Of a stretch of 64,000 bases of DNA, positions 10,700 to 22,517 are shown one piece after another. Both the position numbers and the translations under genes were made by a program. Source of the stretch: Lepas anatifera (Eukaryota > Arthropoda > Thecostraca > Lepadidae); assembly GCA_034440635.1 (NCBI GenBank), contig JAOTON010001056.1, positions 29,311 through 93,310 on the forward strand, given 5' to 3'. The notes under the pieces were generated by a model, which was not told where the DNA came from, made no database searches, and saw only the letters and a list, made by a program, of their open reading frames with translations. Positions within the stretch are counted from its first letter, which is position 1. Every line of letters starts with the position of its first letter.

Positions 10700-12265
10700 G
10701 CAGAATGCCGTGATGATAATTGTTGTTCATACTATCGCTAGCTTTCACATCGATCATGAAATATAATTAAATCAGATTAAAATGGTCTTAAAACCCCTAT
10801 AACATTTGTCGGAACTAGCTTCCAAGGGCTTACGATGCCAGAATTAGTTGCACGCGACGTCACGGGGCTGGTAATTAGATCTAACACTGAATCCACCCAT
10901 ATTCAGCAATGCTGTTGTTTTTCTTTCATGAATATTTCGATTAAATTCCAGGTTCAAGAAAGGTTTTCGACTAAGGACAGAGGTGGTCTTTTCGATGCCT
11001 GAAACGTATCTTGAAATCGGATTAAAGCTCACATGACTGACTACACTTTCCAAAGTGACGAGTGTCCTAATCTAACCATGCCTAAAATGTTTGTTTTTTT
11101 CTATCGTCTGTCGAAGTTTGAGTCCTTCATGCCTATCAGAGATGAAGATGATGTTTGAGGCAGTAAAAAACGAATAAGATGGAGTGCTTGCGACGTTTTT
11201 TATTCCACAGATGTATGTACGGTCCACACATGTTTGTGAAACAAGCTGTCGTTTTTTTGCGGTGGAAATAAGCCAAGTGATGAGTAGGAAAGACTTTCAG
11301 GAAGCATCGACTAGCTATTCTGACAGCTGCTGTTGTTCACGGAACCATCGTGACAGACAAGTCAGCTGAAAAGCCGAGACTTAAAGGTCGCGGAGAGAAA
11401 CCAAGAGACATGGAGTAAGCAGAATGTTAGCTATTTTAGGGTTGTATTATTTAAGAAGGGATGGTACAGTTGTTGAGTACATCTGCAAAGTTTACTGATT
11501 GCGAGAGTAAACCGTTTCTAGCTTTCATTCCATGGCTTGAGCCAAAAGTCGGAAAAAGTGCTTAAGTGCACACCATACACACTGCAAAATTCTTATGCAC
11601 ACCCAGGGGTGTGCTGTTTTTTTGGGGGGGTGTCAGGGCAGCACCAATCAAACTTGAAAGTACTGTTAAAATATCATTTAAATGCTCGTATATTTAAATT
11701 TCGTAGAGTTAGATTAGTTTTATACAATGCAGGGAACTTTTGAGAGGTCTGAAACACACGTCATGCTATATAACTCCTTTTAATAAAAGGTTCATTTACA
11801 TTTCTTCAAATTTGGGCATCCCCGATAATTTGCAAAACTCCACCCACCAGGTGTCACCAACAGAATTTCAAACAAACCAAGGCGTGACTAAAAAATTAGC
11901 TTTGGCACCCAAACATATTATCATTTGAGAGACCCTCTGAGTCCTTCTAAGCCAAAGAACGTAGTGACCGATGAAGTGTCAACTTCTAGCGCTGAGGTGA
12001 ACAAGTGCTGCCTATCTTGTCACCGACCTGATGGATTTCTATCTCCAACATTCTTCGAATTGGCAGACCTTTGGCTTGGATATTTATCTGAGAACAATAA
12101 TTGTAGTTAGGAAATAAGTGTTCTGAGGCTCCTATCTAGGTTTTTCAATTATTTTTTTTTCAAGCCCCTGGAAAGAGATGAGGCACAAAATTTGATCTAG
12201 CCTCAAGAAGTGCATGGAGGAAAATACTTACACTGGGACTCGCTGCGATATCAGCAGTTCTTAAT
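10700..12265. other. intergenic DNA upstream of pb, nothing recognised
   Basis: AT-rich. There are only short open frames without domain features. A CAGGGGTGTGCTG string near 11605 resembles one hAT terminus, but no partner end or TSD was found. Confidence 0.35.
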
Positions 12266-12273
12266 GTTGCAAG

Positions 12274-12410
12274 CAGGGCTGGAGATCTCTTCTTGATCCA
12301 GGGGGGTTACGCTGGCAAGACAATAAAAACTCTATACAAAGTCTATGGCTGATGCAAAATTCAGGGGGGGGCTCCAGACCCCCACCCCCCCCTCAGAATC
12401 TCCATCCATG
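12274..12410. mobile_element. hAT-type MITE, perfect 8-bp TSD (137 bp)
   Basis: The ends CAGGGCTGGAGATCTC and GAATCTCCATCCATG form an imperfect inverted repeat. Identical octamers gttgcaag flank it at 12266-12273 and 12411-12418. The interior has runs of G then C (gggggggctccagacccccac), probably a small foldback. Its end sequence differs from the GGCGGATCC group, so it is a separate hAT-type family. Confidence 0.8.
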
Positions 12411-12418
12411 GTTGCAAG

Positions 12419-13374
12419 TAGCTGAGTCTCCGGCGGAACCCTGTTGCAGTGTGTAAAGGATGTGGGGTAACGGCCACAAACCGGTTGGTTCAATATTTCA
12501 GGAATTTGGTTTGAAACCTACAGAGCCTGGCATGATGAAATCATTTTACCAAAATTATCATGTGACAGATGCTTGAAGGTACTGATGTTAGACTTCCCTG
12601 GGTTAGGAGGCCTTCTGCTGACCGCACCTCTGCCCGTGTGGGTCAAATGAGAGCCGAACTACGAGGTGCTGAAGCTTCTTGGTCGAATTATCGGGACTGG
12701 GAACGCCGAAAAGAAACAAAAAAGAGCTGTGCACCAATTACAATGACGTTGGAATGTTTTATTCAACGTCATGATAGGTTAGCACTGGTAAGAAATCCTG
12801 AACTTAAATCACTAATGTAATTTCCATTCAACTCCCTCTCTTTCCTGGGTGTATTGTTCTTTTCGATCTCGCTATAGTGAGGCGCCCATGTTTTCTATGA
12901 AAGATATAGTTCAACACCTGCTTCTTATTGGAATTCCAAAGAGAGTAACTGAAAATAGCTCAATTTCTGCCCAAATCTAAGGATACAGATTCGCCTTATT
13001 GACAACTAACTAAAGGCACACTTGTGGTGCAGTGAAACCAGTGACAAATCTAAGATTTCGGTAACATGGGGAGGGAAAGTGGAGGCACAGGCGCCTTTTA
13101 TGCACCCAAGGGATGCCCTCGCAACGGGATGTTTTTTTCTACAATTTTAGGCGCGGGTGTTTATAAGTCTTACCGGGAAGAAACAGAGTAGGTTTGGCCA
13201 AAAGAGGCCCGGCTGTCTGGAGAGGGGCAACCACATAGTCCAACAGAAACCTTAAGACTACCAGTGAAGGGGCAGCAAGCAATGAGAAAAAAGCAGGTTG
13301 CTCGTGCCAGGGTGACCTTTTAATATCAGCTTCTAAGCGGCTGTACTACACGACTCTCACACGTAGGAGTTCAT
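12419..13374. other. intergenic DNA, nothing recognised
   Basis: An 83-codon plus-strand frame at 12569-12820 has no recognisable domain and no gene context. Possible decayed transposon ends near 13029 and 13460 (cagtgacaaatcta, ctggatctgtcc) were not supported by a TSD. Confidence 0.3.
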
Positions 13375-14100
13375 GTGCCTTCGGCGCCAAACATTGGCCC
13401 CCGGTGTCCACCTAAAAGCAGCTCCACGGACCTAAGGGGGGTCGCCCCTGCACCCCCTGGATCTGTCCTTCAATGGAACTCAGAAGTATCCATTCTGTGC
13501 AGTCCTCTCCGTTCGATCACGCCCCCTCCTCAGCAGCTACGTGATGCGGCACAGCATTATTGCAGGCAGCATGAGCTCTGCGGCACAGCACGCACGCAGA
13601 ACTGCAGGCCACACCTGTGCGATGCCGGATGAGTGCAAGAACGTATGCCCTCAATGCTAGTGTCGGCAGTCACACAGAACAAGGGCGTGCTAAAAATTCC
13701 AATTCACCCAATCAATAATCCTGAATGCATGGCTACACATGAATCCAGGTGTCTTCACATGTCGCTACTCGGCGGGTAATCCCCCTCACTATTAAACTCC
13801 AAACGAACCGCCTCTGTGTGGCCCGCCGGCAGAGGCGACCGCTTCCTTTTGATAATCCCCTGGCTGAAAGGTCAGTGGTGCCGCGGAGGAGGCGTGGAGG
13901 CGCGCGCTGACGGCGGCTACCCACACGGCCACCGTTGGGCTCCTCCCCCTCAGCAGGGCAGCGTCAGATGTCGCCGCGGCTCGTGCCGGCGACGCGCCGG
14001 GCCAGGCGGCCCCTTTGATGTCACCGGACACCCAGGAGCCAGCGGAGCGGCGGTAGGACAAACTGTGAACGAGCTGTCAACTTACTGACCGTGTCGCAAG
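13375..14100. promoter_or_regulatory. CpG-rich block, possible cis-regulatory DNA
   Basis: GC- and CpG-rich relative to both sides, with overlapping open frames on both strands (a consequence of composition) and no recognisable protein domain. It lies about 4 kb upstream of pb. A role as a pb enhancer or alternative promoter is inference from composition and position only. Confidence 0.3.
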
Positions 14101-14268
14101 CACAGGTAGCGTCATCGCACCTTTTATGCTAGCTTGGCCCTCAGTAAAGCCGCACGAAGAACGTCAAGGTGAAATCGGCTGTTTAGCTCGGTGGTTATAA
14201 AGCAATAACTTAAACATACGGTGCCGAGAAGTCTTGCCCCGGAATAACTCTTATAAGTGTCCTGTTAA

Positions 14269-15292
14269 CCCTCGCCCCACCGGGGGCCATCGATGGCTCC
14301 CCTAAGGTTTTTCCGGAATAGCAAAAAAAAAGAAGAGGCGCAGCACCACGGTTGAGGGCTCTACCTCTCACTGCATCATTTTCCCACCATCCCTGAAATT
14401 TTTTACCCCGGGTCACCCAAGGTCAGGTCACCAGACGAGGTCAACCAAGGTCACCTCACTTCAACTTTAGAGCTCTGTAAGAGCTACATTTCAAAGTCGA
14501 TCGATTTGAAACTTCCTACAGTTCATGAACCCTCCAGGGTCTACAAGGTGTATATCCAGGATTTTTTCGATTTCGTGCCCTGAGGTCAGGTCACGAGGTG
14601 ATCTCTCCCATTGAAAAAGCATGGGGAAAAGCTGTCTTATCATCTAAAAGCTACAAAAGCGATTGAAAATGCTCAACTTTATTAGAAAAGCATTCTTGGG
14701 TACCCTTTCACGGATTCCACGGGCCGTATTTGTCCTTTGACTTCTCCAAGGTCATCCAAGGTCACCAGGGGTCAAAAACAGTATTTTGACAATAACTTTT
14801 GACCTAATTAAGCTAGAGCGCTTAAACAAACACCATCGTGTTTGTCTTGTCACTGACTTTCATTTGATATACGGCAAGGTCACTTTCTGACCTTTCGTGA
14901 CCTCAGGTCATCTTAGGTCACGAGGTGACCTCTGGTGGTCAAACCAATGGCGGGAGGTCTTTACGTTTCACATAGCGGAAAAAGTACTGACAATTTCCTA
15001 TCAAATTTACTTTACCAGACCTCAATAGCTCTAATAGCATGAGAGTTATGCCCAGTTTGCTTAAGCATTGCATATTTCAGTGAAAATAGCCGATCTTGAC
15101 CTAATTTGACCTCTGGGGGTCAAACCATTGACCTGAGCACTAAAACATGTGAATTAATTTCTTACTGAATTCACGCGAGCTTTCTAATGCACTTTGCAGA
15201 TTTGCGCTAAACCCAATATTTTCAGAGTTAGAGGGGGCCATCGATGCCCCCGGTGGGGCGAAGGTGGCGCTGGACCCCCGGTGGGGAGCGGG
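14269..15292 (+). mobile_element. piggyBac-like non-autonomous element, copy 1
   Basis: It is flanked by TTAA on both sides (14265-14268 and 15293-15296). The left end is CCCTCGCCCCACCGGGGG followed by CCATCGATGG; the right end, read inverted, is CCCGCTCCCCACCGGGGG. TTAA targets plus CCC-starting ends are characteristic of piggyBac-type transposons. It is 1024 bp and has no transposase. The interior is packed with TGACCT/AGGTCA motifs. A 1029-bp copy in opposite orientation lies at 33380-34408. Confidence 0.82.
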
Positions 15293-15437
15293 TTAAACAT
15301 ATAGTGAAAATATGTGACAAGATCCGGAATTAAAATCTAGGCATTTATGCCACAATTGATTTTCGGGAAGATGTCCTTTGTATGAAGCACAGTTGTTTTG
15401 TTCTTTGAGTGCTTTGAAAATATCCTAAGCAGCTTAC

Positions 15438-16278
15438 CACGCGCATTGACGGTGGTCTGAGCCACCTTCGCTTTGACGAGGGGGTGGGTACCCGCCCCGC
15501 CCCTAAGATCTCGAGAACCACGGTAGGTAGCGAAAAACGGTAAACGGCGTTGGGCTGCCCATCCACTTCTCCATCAAAAATATTCGAACCATTTTTTCGT
15601 CAGATCACATTTAAGGTCACTAGAAGTCAAAACATGCCGTAATAGGGATAACATGTGAATTACGTTTTTCGGCTATTTCATTTGAACAAGTAGAGATAGA
15701 GCAAAATAACTTCAACTGTATGAATCCTCGCAGCAAGCCGAATCAAATGATATATAATTTGACCTTGCTTGGTCAAATCAAGGATTTGACCTGACCTGAG
15801 GTCAGGTCAGGGTCAAATTATATAAAATGCATTTCATCAGAACCGCAAGGCCAAGGCGAGTCTAATCAAGCTAAAATAAATGCTTTATCACTATCCGTTA
15901 CTGAGTTATAGAGTAAAAGCCATTTTTTCCATGTATTTCCAATGGAGAGGTCATGCCTCGTACCTGACCTTAGGTCATCAATATCAAAAATACCGGAACA
16001 TATTTTAGAGAACTTGGTGGGCCCATTATGTGATATGAATTTCAATCGGATAAGTTCACCCTGCTCCGACTTATGCCATCGTAAACTTTTTGAGGTCAGG
16101 TCACTTGACCTGTACTGGTGACCTGACCTGAGATGACCTAACGTTAAAATTTTCACAGAAGTTGTAAAAATGATGAGGAAAAAAGTATGCCAAGTAAGGT
16201 GGCGCTACGCGCCGCCGTTTTACTGCTGTCTTCGAAAAACACGAGGGGGGCGGGTACCCGCCCCCGTCAATGCGCGTG
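15438..16278. mobile_element. TTAA-type element with CACGCGCATTGACGG termini
   Basis: The two ends are a perfect 15-bp inverted repeat: CACGCGCATTGACGG at the left and its complement at 16264-16278. TTAC precedes and TTAA follows, consistent with a TTAA target. Inside each end is a gggtacccgcc palindrome. The body, like that of the neighbouring element, contains clustered ggtca/tgacct motifs. It is non-coding, 841 bp, and sits only about 145 bp from the piggyBac-like element at 14269. Confidence 0.7.
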
Positions 16279-16282
16279 TTAA

Positions 16283-16927
16283 ACCTGTTCGTTGGCTTCG
16301 TTATCAGCGTAGCTTGAATAATTTTTGAACCTAAAAAATTGAACCTTTCATTGCGGTTGAAGGTCTTTTAGCCCTCGCAGTGGGAGAAGGAGAGAAATAC
16401 TGCTCGTCTTTTATTGTAGTGCTTGATCTATGATTTCGCTAAGAGCAAGTGAGTGGACAAGACCTTAGAAGACGGAAGAATGCCAACCGGGCGATGCGTT
16501 TTCGGAAATTACTAAGAGCTCGCTCCCAACACTAATTCAGCACACCTTAAGGAGGTTGGGTGTTTCAGAAATTTATCTTGAGTTAACGGATATAATTCTG
16601 CAGGAGGGGTTCGCTACCTGGACAGGGGCAGCGAACTAGTTGAACCAATTTCTCAGAGGTCAGTGGTCAGTGGATATGCACTGATGTGAAGAATAATGGA
16701 AGACGCCGAAAACAAGTCACCGCGTCCTGAATCACCCTCTAAAGCCACTTTTGAGACGTTTTTAACGCATAGTTTCACAGAGTGCTACTCACATAGTTTC
16801 ACCCGAGTCCTGCGTTTGGCAGGCCTCGATTCTCTACTGGAGGCGATAGCCCCATTCACCTGCCATTGACTCATCTTTACATCGTGCTTTCTTTGAGATA
16901 CTTGAGCTTCAGTTGCATATATGTAGT
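16283..16927. other. intergenic DNA, nothing recognised
   Basis: No exon, repeat or RNA gene was recognised. Confidence 0.35.
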
Positions 16928-17190
16928 CATAAGTGGAGCCAGGAATTCCGGTCGGGGAAGGGGCGTGGCTCATGGTCGGGGACACCATCCGGACCAGGGC
17001 CGGGGGTGCTACTTTTAGGCGGAAACACCTATCAGGTGGCGCAAAATCCTATCGCGGGGAGCCAATACTCGTATTCTGGGAGGACATTTAAGGGTGTGCC
17101 ATCGACTTTTTCAGGGGGCGCCATGACCATTTGAAGAAGCGCTGAGGGTCGATCGGGGGAGAGACAAGTGCCCCCGCTGCCAGCCCCCAC
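16928..17190. mobile_element. decayed MITE of the gcgccccctgaaa family
   Basis: It starts CATAAGTGGAGCCAGGAATT and contains gcgcaaaatcctatcg and agggggcgccatgacc blocks that, in reverse orientation, match the element at 24411-24681. The right end is uncertain and no TSD was found, so the boundaries are approximate. Confidence 0.4.
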
Positions 17191-18189
17191 CCCATGGACA
17201 ACATATGCATTAAATAGCTTCTGTTAACCCGTTCCATGGCACAGGTCTGAACAGTAACATACCAGGTACAGGCAGGGGTGCAGCCAGAGCTTTCGTATGG
17301 GGGGGCACACCAACTTTGAGGGGCACCCCGGGGAAAAAAGGGCACTTTTAACATAACCTAAAAAACTTACTATATCTTTGTTTATAACATTTTTTGGGCA
17401 TCTTTGGTTCAATAAAATGCAAAGAAATCATTGACGGAGAAGGAAAACTCGATTAAAACCGAAAAAAGGAACAAAATATCACCAAAATTACATGGAAGTA
17501 GCCAAAACACTACTTTTTTGGGATAGATTTAAGGACAGCCAACTCATGCAAGTACTTAACATCAGCGGAGCATGTGATATCTGTTACAATGTGCAGGTTA
17601 AGGCATATTGGAGTCGAATTTTTTTTTATGCCCACTAGTTTTGTCGTGACGAGTGAGCCCTGGCTGAACGTGGATTAAGTTCCTTGCCTCCCACAATCGC
17701 CGTGGGACGAGGAGTGGCATAGTGTCTTTGGCAGAACACATTTTTGCTGCCGGAAAAATTTGGGAGATACCTTTGAACTCATTTATTAAGTTCCATATTC
17801 TCAAGGATCGGTCCCAGTTAAGAGTAAATAAAAGGTGAACAGGGCGGTGGTTTAGATGGGGATGGTGTGACAGGGCTGAAAATTGTAACAACTAGTTCTT
17901 CATTTAAATTAATTAGTAGAAATCCTGGTTTAGGGGACTGTGCTCTGAGCTCAGGGGCACATGCCTTTTTATCATCCCTTCCCAGAATCCACCAGTATAA
18001 TAAGCAATTTATCTAACCTGGGGTGCCTAGGTATCACAAGCCGTTTTAGAGATTCCTCATTCCTCGTTAGCTCCGTTTTACAAGGGAAGTTTCCATTGTG
18101 TTCTTATTCCCCATCTATTCAAGGCCAGCTCTGGGGCCCCCAAATGTGGATCAGAGGCCCCCAGAGCAGCTTCCCCCATCCCCCAGTTG

Positions 18190-19740
18190 TGCCTCCGGGG
18201 GACTAGACTAGCTCAGTGACCCCAACCCGACATGATGGGAGTTGGCCTTGTGTTCTTATTATCTGTCTATTCAAGACCACCTCAGGGGCCCCTGATGTAG
18301 ATCAGGCCACAGAGCAGCTCATGCTTCACCCAGGGACTAGACCAGCTCATTGGTCCCAGAGATGAGGTCATCAGACTAGCTCAATGGGCCACAGATAGGC
18401 TCATAGGGCCTTAAACCAGTTCAAGAAGCCCCAGAACAGTTTAAGGCGCCAGATCACCTCAGCGGGCCTCAAACCAACTTAGGGGCTCTCACAAGCTCAG
18501 CGCCCAGACCAGCTCAGGGTACACTCAGAACCTAGACCCACTCTTGGGCCCCAGATAAGCTCTTGGGGCCCCAGATCAGTTCAGGGGCCTCAAGTCAGGT
18601 CAGGGGGCAGGATCAAGTCAGGGCCACTAAATCAGCTCAGGAATCCCTCACCAGCTCGGGGCCCAAGCAGTTCAAAAGCCCCAGAGCTGCTCAGGGAACA
18701 CCAGATCGGCCCATAGGGCACCAGATCAGCCTCGGGGACAAATAATCAGATCAGTGGTCCCCGACCAGCTCGGGGCCCAGATCAGCTCGGGAATACCAGA
18801 TCAAGTCAGGAGGCACTTACTCAGCTCAGGAGCCCCATACTATCTCAGGAGCCCTCACCAGCCCCTGTGGGCCCAGTTCAGCCCAGGGCCTGGGAACTGC
18901 TCAGTAAATCACGTAATCAACCCAGGAGGCCCGGGTCAGCTTAAAGGGCACCATATTAGCCATGGGGCACCAGACTAGCTCAGAGGGAATAAGATGGGCT
19001 CAGGAGACACACTGATGACTCAGCAGGCACCAGATCGACTCAGGGGGCATTAGTTAAGTTCAGGAGGCAGTATATCTGCTCAAGGTGCACCAGATCGATC
19101 AGCTCAGGGGCAAGTTTAAGTCAGGGGCACTAAATCGGCTTAGGGATCCCTCACCAGCTCGGGGCCCAATCAGTTCAAAAGCCCCAGAGCTGTTCATCAG
19201 GGGACACCAGATGCCCATAGGGCACCAGATCAGCTCCGGGGACAAACAATCAGATCAGTGGTCCCTGACCAGCTCGGGAATACCAGATCAAGTCAGGAGG
19301 CACTTAATCAGCTCAGGAGCCCCATACCATCTCAGGGGCCCTCATCAGCCTCTGTGGGCCCAGCTCAGCTCAGGGCTTTAGATCTGCTCATGAAATCACG
19401 TAAGGAGGACCAGATCAGCTAAAAGGGCACCAGATTACTCAGGGGGGCATCAGATGGGCTCAGGAGGCACCAGATCGACTAAGGGGCATTAGTGCAGCTC
19501 AGGTGGCACCAGATCGATCCGTTCGGGGTCCAGATCAGCTCCCAGCCCCCCAGACTATGGCAGGAGCCTAAATCAGCTCAGGGAGCTACATAACAGCTCA
19601 GGGGACACAAGGTGGGCTCAGGGCCCACCAAACCAGCTCAGGGGGACCAGACCATCTAAGGAGACATCAATAATCAGTTGAGGGGGTACCTAATAAGCTA
19701 AAGGGGCACCATATTGACTTAGGAAACATAATCAACTTGG
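18190..19740 (+). repeat. internal short-unit tandem array of the hAT element, copy 1
   Basis: Dozens of degenerate 20-30-bp units of the form agatcagctcaggggcacc follow one another in this part of the element. Short open frames rich in Q, S, G and P across it are by-products of the repeat. The equivalent array in the second copy is at about 27350-28910, with the same order of variant units, so the array was already inside the element before the two insertions. Confidence 0.8.
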
Positions 19741-19744
19741 GGAG

Positions 19745-21945
19745 GCATGAGATCAGTTCGGGGGCCCGAATAAGCTCAAGGGGCACTAAATCAGCCATTA
19801 GGGCACCAAACAAGCTCGGAAGCATTAGACTAACTCAGAGAGCATTATATAGGTTCAGGAGGCACAATTATTTGCTCAGTGGGGCACTCGATTGACTCAG
19901 GGGCACCAGATCAGCTTAGAGGGCAAGTAATCAGCTCAAGGGGCCAAGACCAGCTGAGAGGCCACGAGATGAGCTCAAGGAGCACCAGATCGGCTTTACC
20001 CGTACGATTATTGGCGACAATGAGGCATTAGGTGGACACATACTAGGTGCCCATACTCTTCCCGGGTGCCTGGAAAGGCGATAGAATGCCCTAGCTGACC
20101 GAGAAAGGTATTAAGTTGTCCAACAATAGTTTCAACCGCTACATTCGGTCCAGTTACATCTAGGTTCAACGGCTAGGGCACTAAATTTCGAGCGGCACGG
20201 CCCAAATTGGGTACACCACCTGGCAATCAAAAGGGCACACCGGCAGTGATGGGGGTACGTGCCCCCTGTGCCTTCCTGGCTGTACCCCTGGACAGTAGAT
20301 CAACTCCGGGAGGCATTAAATAAGCTCAGGGGGCCCGGATCAGCTCAAGGGGCAATAAAACAGCTAAAAGGACTCCAGGCAAGCTCGGAGGCATCAAACT
20401 AACTCAGAGAGTATTTTATAGGTTCAGAAGGCACACTTATTTTCTCAGGAGGGCACCAGATTGACTACGAGGGCACCAGATCAGCTCAGAGGGCACATGA
20501 TCAGCTCCAGGGAGCACCAGATGAGCTCCGCCCGTACGATTATTGGCAACGAAGAGGCATTATCTGGAAACGGATTACGTGCCTATGCTCTTCCCGGGTG
20601 CTTGGAAAGGCGACAGAATGCCCTAGTTGACCAAAAAGGCACTTAGTTGTCAAACAATAGTTGAAATCGCTAAATGCAGTCTAGTTACATCTAGGTTCAA
20701 CGGCGCAGGGCACTAAATTTCGAGTGGCACGGCCCAAAGAGGGTACCCCACCTGGCAATCAAAGGGCACCTGGCACCGATGGGTGCACGTGCCCCTTGTG
20801 CCCCCTGGACAGTAGATAAACTCCGGGAGGCATTAAATAAGTTCAGGGGTCCCAGATCAGCTCAAGGGGCACTAAAACAGCTAATAGGGCAGCAGGCAGG
20901 CTCGGAGGCATCAGACTAACTTAGAGAGCATTATATAGGTTCAGAAGGCACAATTATTTATTCAGGGGAGGTGGGGCACCAGATTGACTACGAGGGCATC
21001 AGATCAGCTCAGAAGGTACATGACCAGCTCCAGGGTTCAAGACCAGCGCTCAGGGGCCACCAGATGAGCTCAAGGGGGCACCAGATTTGCTTTGCCCATA
21101 CGACTATTGGTGACGATGAGGCATTATCTGGAAACGGATTACGTGCCTATACTATTCCCGGGTGCTTGGAAAGGCGACAGAATGTTTTAGGTGACCAAAA
21201 AGGTACTTAACTGTCAAACAATAGTTGAAATCGCTAAATGGGGCCTAGTTCCGTCTAGGTTCAACGGCGTAGGGTACTAAATTTCGAGCGGCGCGGCCCA
21301 AAGGGGGTACACCACCTGGTAATCCGGCACCGATGGGGGCACGTGCCCCCTGTGTCCCCTGGCTGCGGCCCTGGACAGTAGATAAACTACGGGAGGCATT
21401 AAATAAGTTCAGGGGGCCCGGATCAGCTCAAGGGGCACTAAAACAGCTAATAGGGCAGCAGGCAGGCTCGGAGGCATCAGACCAACTCAGAGAACATTAT
21501 ATAGATTCAGAAGGCACAATTATTTTCTCAGGGGGGGCACCAGATTGACTACGAGGGCACCATATCAGCTCAGAGGGCACATGATCAGCTCCAGGGTTCA
21601 AGACCAGCGCTCAGGGGGCACCAGATGAGCTCAAGGGGCACCAGATTTGCTCTGCCCATACGATTATTGGCGATGATGAGGCATTATCTGGAAACGGATT
21701 ACGTGCCTATACTCTTCCCGGGTGTTTGGAAAGGCGACAGAATGCCCTAACTGACCAAAAAGGCACTTAATTGTCAAACAATAGCTTAAATCACTAAATG
21801 CAGTCTAGTTCCATCTAGGCTCATCGACGTAGGGTACTAAATTTCGAGCGGCACGGCCCAAAGAGGGCACACCACCTGGCAATCAAAGGGCACCCCGGCA
21901 CCGATGGGGGCACGTGCCCCCTGTGCCCCCCTGGCTGCGCCCCTG
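19745..21945 (+). repeat. four tandem 3'-terminal modules, copy 1
   Basis: Module junctions are marked by a terminus-like CTGgctgcgcCCCTG followed by gacagtagat at 20290/20291, 20807/20808 and 21373/21374, with the last module ending at the true element end 21945. Modules are about 517, 566 and 572 bp after an older first one. Each contains cggattacgtgcctat, gaaaggcgacagaatg and a subterminal gggcacgtgcccc palindrome. Confidence 0.78.
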
Positions 21946-21953
21946 GGTACAGG

Positions 21954-22255
21954 GGAGGCTTTCTCAGCCCCACTCTTACCCACTAAAAGTGCAATGGATA
22001 GTGCCATCCAATAAGACCCCACAAATGCAATTACTTATTATCTATAATCATTAGTGACGTCAATAAATACGCAAAAGTCGATAAGTAAATGGCAATACCT
22101 TCGGTAATCCAAATTGCGCTCTCTGTAGCCCAAAAATGAGAAAAAAATAAAGTGTATTTTTTCGACAGCAGCAAGCTTATGACGTCACTAGGACGCAATG
22201 TTGTGTTCGATTGTTTTTTTCAGACTTTTATTACACTGATTGCTGATCATGTGAC

Positions 22256-22260
<5 letters not shown>
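21954..22260. other. spacer between the hAT element and a CA repeat
   Basis: AT-rich intergenic DNA with two TGACGTCA-like strings (near 22051 and 22180). No gene was recognised. Confidence 0.3.

Positions 22261-22306
<46 letters not shown>
22261..22306. repeat. (CA)n microsatellite
   Basis: About 23 uninterrupted CA units, followed by a degenerate acacacatacacac stretch up to about 22355. Confidence 0.95.
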
Positions 22307-22309
<3 letters not shown>

Positions 22310-22517
22310 CCCAAAAATTCCTCAGCATTTATACATTTACACACACATACACACAAATCCCCAAAAAATCCTCAGCATTTATACGAGCAGCGTTCACGAG
22401 TTAACAGAACTTTCACTTTCTTTCCATTTTTTTCTAAAAAAAGTTGCTAATTTGTCATTTTTAACGCAGCAGTTCGTTCTGTAATAATGCACTCAGTTAT
22501 TATGTTTTTGAATATTT

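Larger units (their letters stand above)
17273..21945 (+). mobile_element. satellite-bearing non-autonomous hAT element, copy 1 (4673 bp)
   Basis: The left end is CAGGGGTGCAGCCAGAGC and the right end CTGGCTGCGCCCCTG, inverted relative to each other. Identical octamers ggtacagg flank it at 17265-17272 and 21946-21953, a perfect 8-bp TSD. After a unique 5' part (about 900 bp) comes a long array of caccagatcagctcagggg-like repeats and then four tandem 3' modules. No transposase frame is present. The copy at 26426-31070 aligns along its whole length with small differences. The hAT assignment follows from TSD length and CAGgG/CtG termini. Confidence 0.88.

Noticed and set aside
18190..19740. CRISPR-like regularly spaced repeats
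   Set aside because: Units are contiguous, degenerate and without unique spacers; the DNA is from an animal genome and the array lies inside a transposon.
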